A stretch of 64,000 nt of DNA from Terrisporobacter mayombei (lineage in GTDB: Bacteria > Bacillota > Clostridia > Peptostreptococcales > Peptostreptococcaceae): the NCBI RefSeq assembly GCF_020748465.1, contig NZ_JAHZMP010000006.1, positions 62,001-126,000 of the forward strand, written 5' to 3'. Below, piece by piece: positions 63,901 to 64,000 of the stretch; position 1 is the first letter of the stretch; the number at the start of each line of letters is the position of its first letter. The translations under genes were made by a program, and so were the position numbers. Under the pieces are notes generated by a model. It had not been told where the DNA came from. It ran no database searches and saw nothing but the letters and a program-made list of their open reading frames with translations.

Positions 63901-64000
63901 TTAAGGTTGTTTAAATGAACATGGTAAATTTACTACACATTTACCACAAACCTGGCTTCCTCCTCTTGGCTTACCTTTTTCCACTTCTCTATTTCCATAT
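63901..64000 (-). CDS. C-terminal end of a Cys-rich protein, 5' part outside window
   Basis: The last 32 codons of a minus-strand gene, open to the right edge and ending TAA at 63901-63903. The end reads KPRGGSQVCGKCVVNLPC then SFKQP, with C-x2-C and a third Cys, so a small metal or Fe-S site is likely. The protein cannot be named from this fragment. Confidence 0.5.
   Translation of the reverse strand, partial: YGNREVEKGKPRGGSQVCGKCVVNLPCSFKQP

Overview
This 64 kb window is low-GC chromosomal DNA from a Gram-positive anaerobe of class Clostridia. Evidence is the codon and base bias, strong AGGAGG-type ribosome binding sites, choline-binding-like cell-wall repeat proteins, a sensory [FeFe]-hydrogenase-like protein paired with a SpoIIE-type phosphatase, a PnrA-type lipoprotein and two PTS operons. 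The gene mix suggests Peptostreptococcaceae (Paraclostridium, Paeniclostridium or Clostridioides relatives), but that is inference. I see no rRNA, tRNA, phage, insertion sequence or CRISPR array.

Layout. 0-4 kb: the end of an Asp-box protein, a zinc-ribbon membrane protein, an ABC exporter with its TetR regulator and a palindromic operator, and a DUF1540 protein. 4-6 kb: a divergent ribosomal protein S4 paralogue and a DUF2089/membrane-protein pair, separated by 0.5 kb holding two Fur-like palindromes, each embedded in a good promoter. One promoter drives rpsD; the other drives a candidate terminator-ended ncRNA of about 170 nt. 6-14 kb: NAD kinase, a secreted triple-SH3 protein, a GlpA/GlpB/DUF1667-type flavoprotein operon and two tandem membrane-anchored alpha/beta hydrolases (a third paralogue lies at 31.4 kb). 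14.4-26.1 kb: a tellurite/stress (Ter) operon of ten genes on the minus strand: three TerD proteins, a P-type Ca2+-ATPase, YceG, TelA, and a biosynthetic module of C-C bond lyase, two phosphoribosyltransferase-like proteins (one with TRSP, one with PELOTA domain) and a HAD phosphatase. 26-31 kb: a small BFD-type [2Fe-2S] protein and a galactitol-type PTS operon with its PRD regulator. 32.5-36.4 kb: a maltose/alpha-glucoside PTS, 6-phospho-alpha-glucosidase and RpiR regulator operon. 36.6-41.4 kb: aminopeptidase P, a NUDIX hydrolase and a large repeat-rich cell-wall-binding NlpC/P60 protein. 41.4-47.1 kb: a SsuABC-like importer and a three-gene exported/surface-protein cluster with a possible structured RNA leader. 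47.3-50.2 kb: the PP2C-type phosphatase and hydrogenase-like sensor. 50.3-55.9 kb: a charged secreted protein, a YtrB-like ABC system, an NlpC/P60 protein and a BMP-family lipoprotein. 56-64 kb: a decayed Crp/Fnr regulator, a diguanylate cyclase, a Bax-inhibitor-1 protein, the glutamate symporter GltS, a YgiQ radical SAM protein, an alanine/Na+ symporter and the end of a Cys-rich protein.

How the genes work together. The Ter operon is the largest coordinated unit: calcium-binding TerD proteins and the TelA/YceG pair are probably a membrane-associated stress response, and the lyase/PRTase/HAD genes probably make or modify a nucleoside-like metabolite. The two PTS operons import and phosphorylate sugars under local control. 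The most unusual items are the paired Fur-like promoters with the candidate ncRNA beside the S4 paralogue, the Ter operon with a Ca2+-ATPase in the place of TerC, and the surface-protein cluster with a possible anti-Shine-Dalgarno leader. All functional statements rest on reading motifs by eye; no database search was run.
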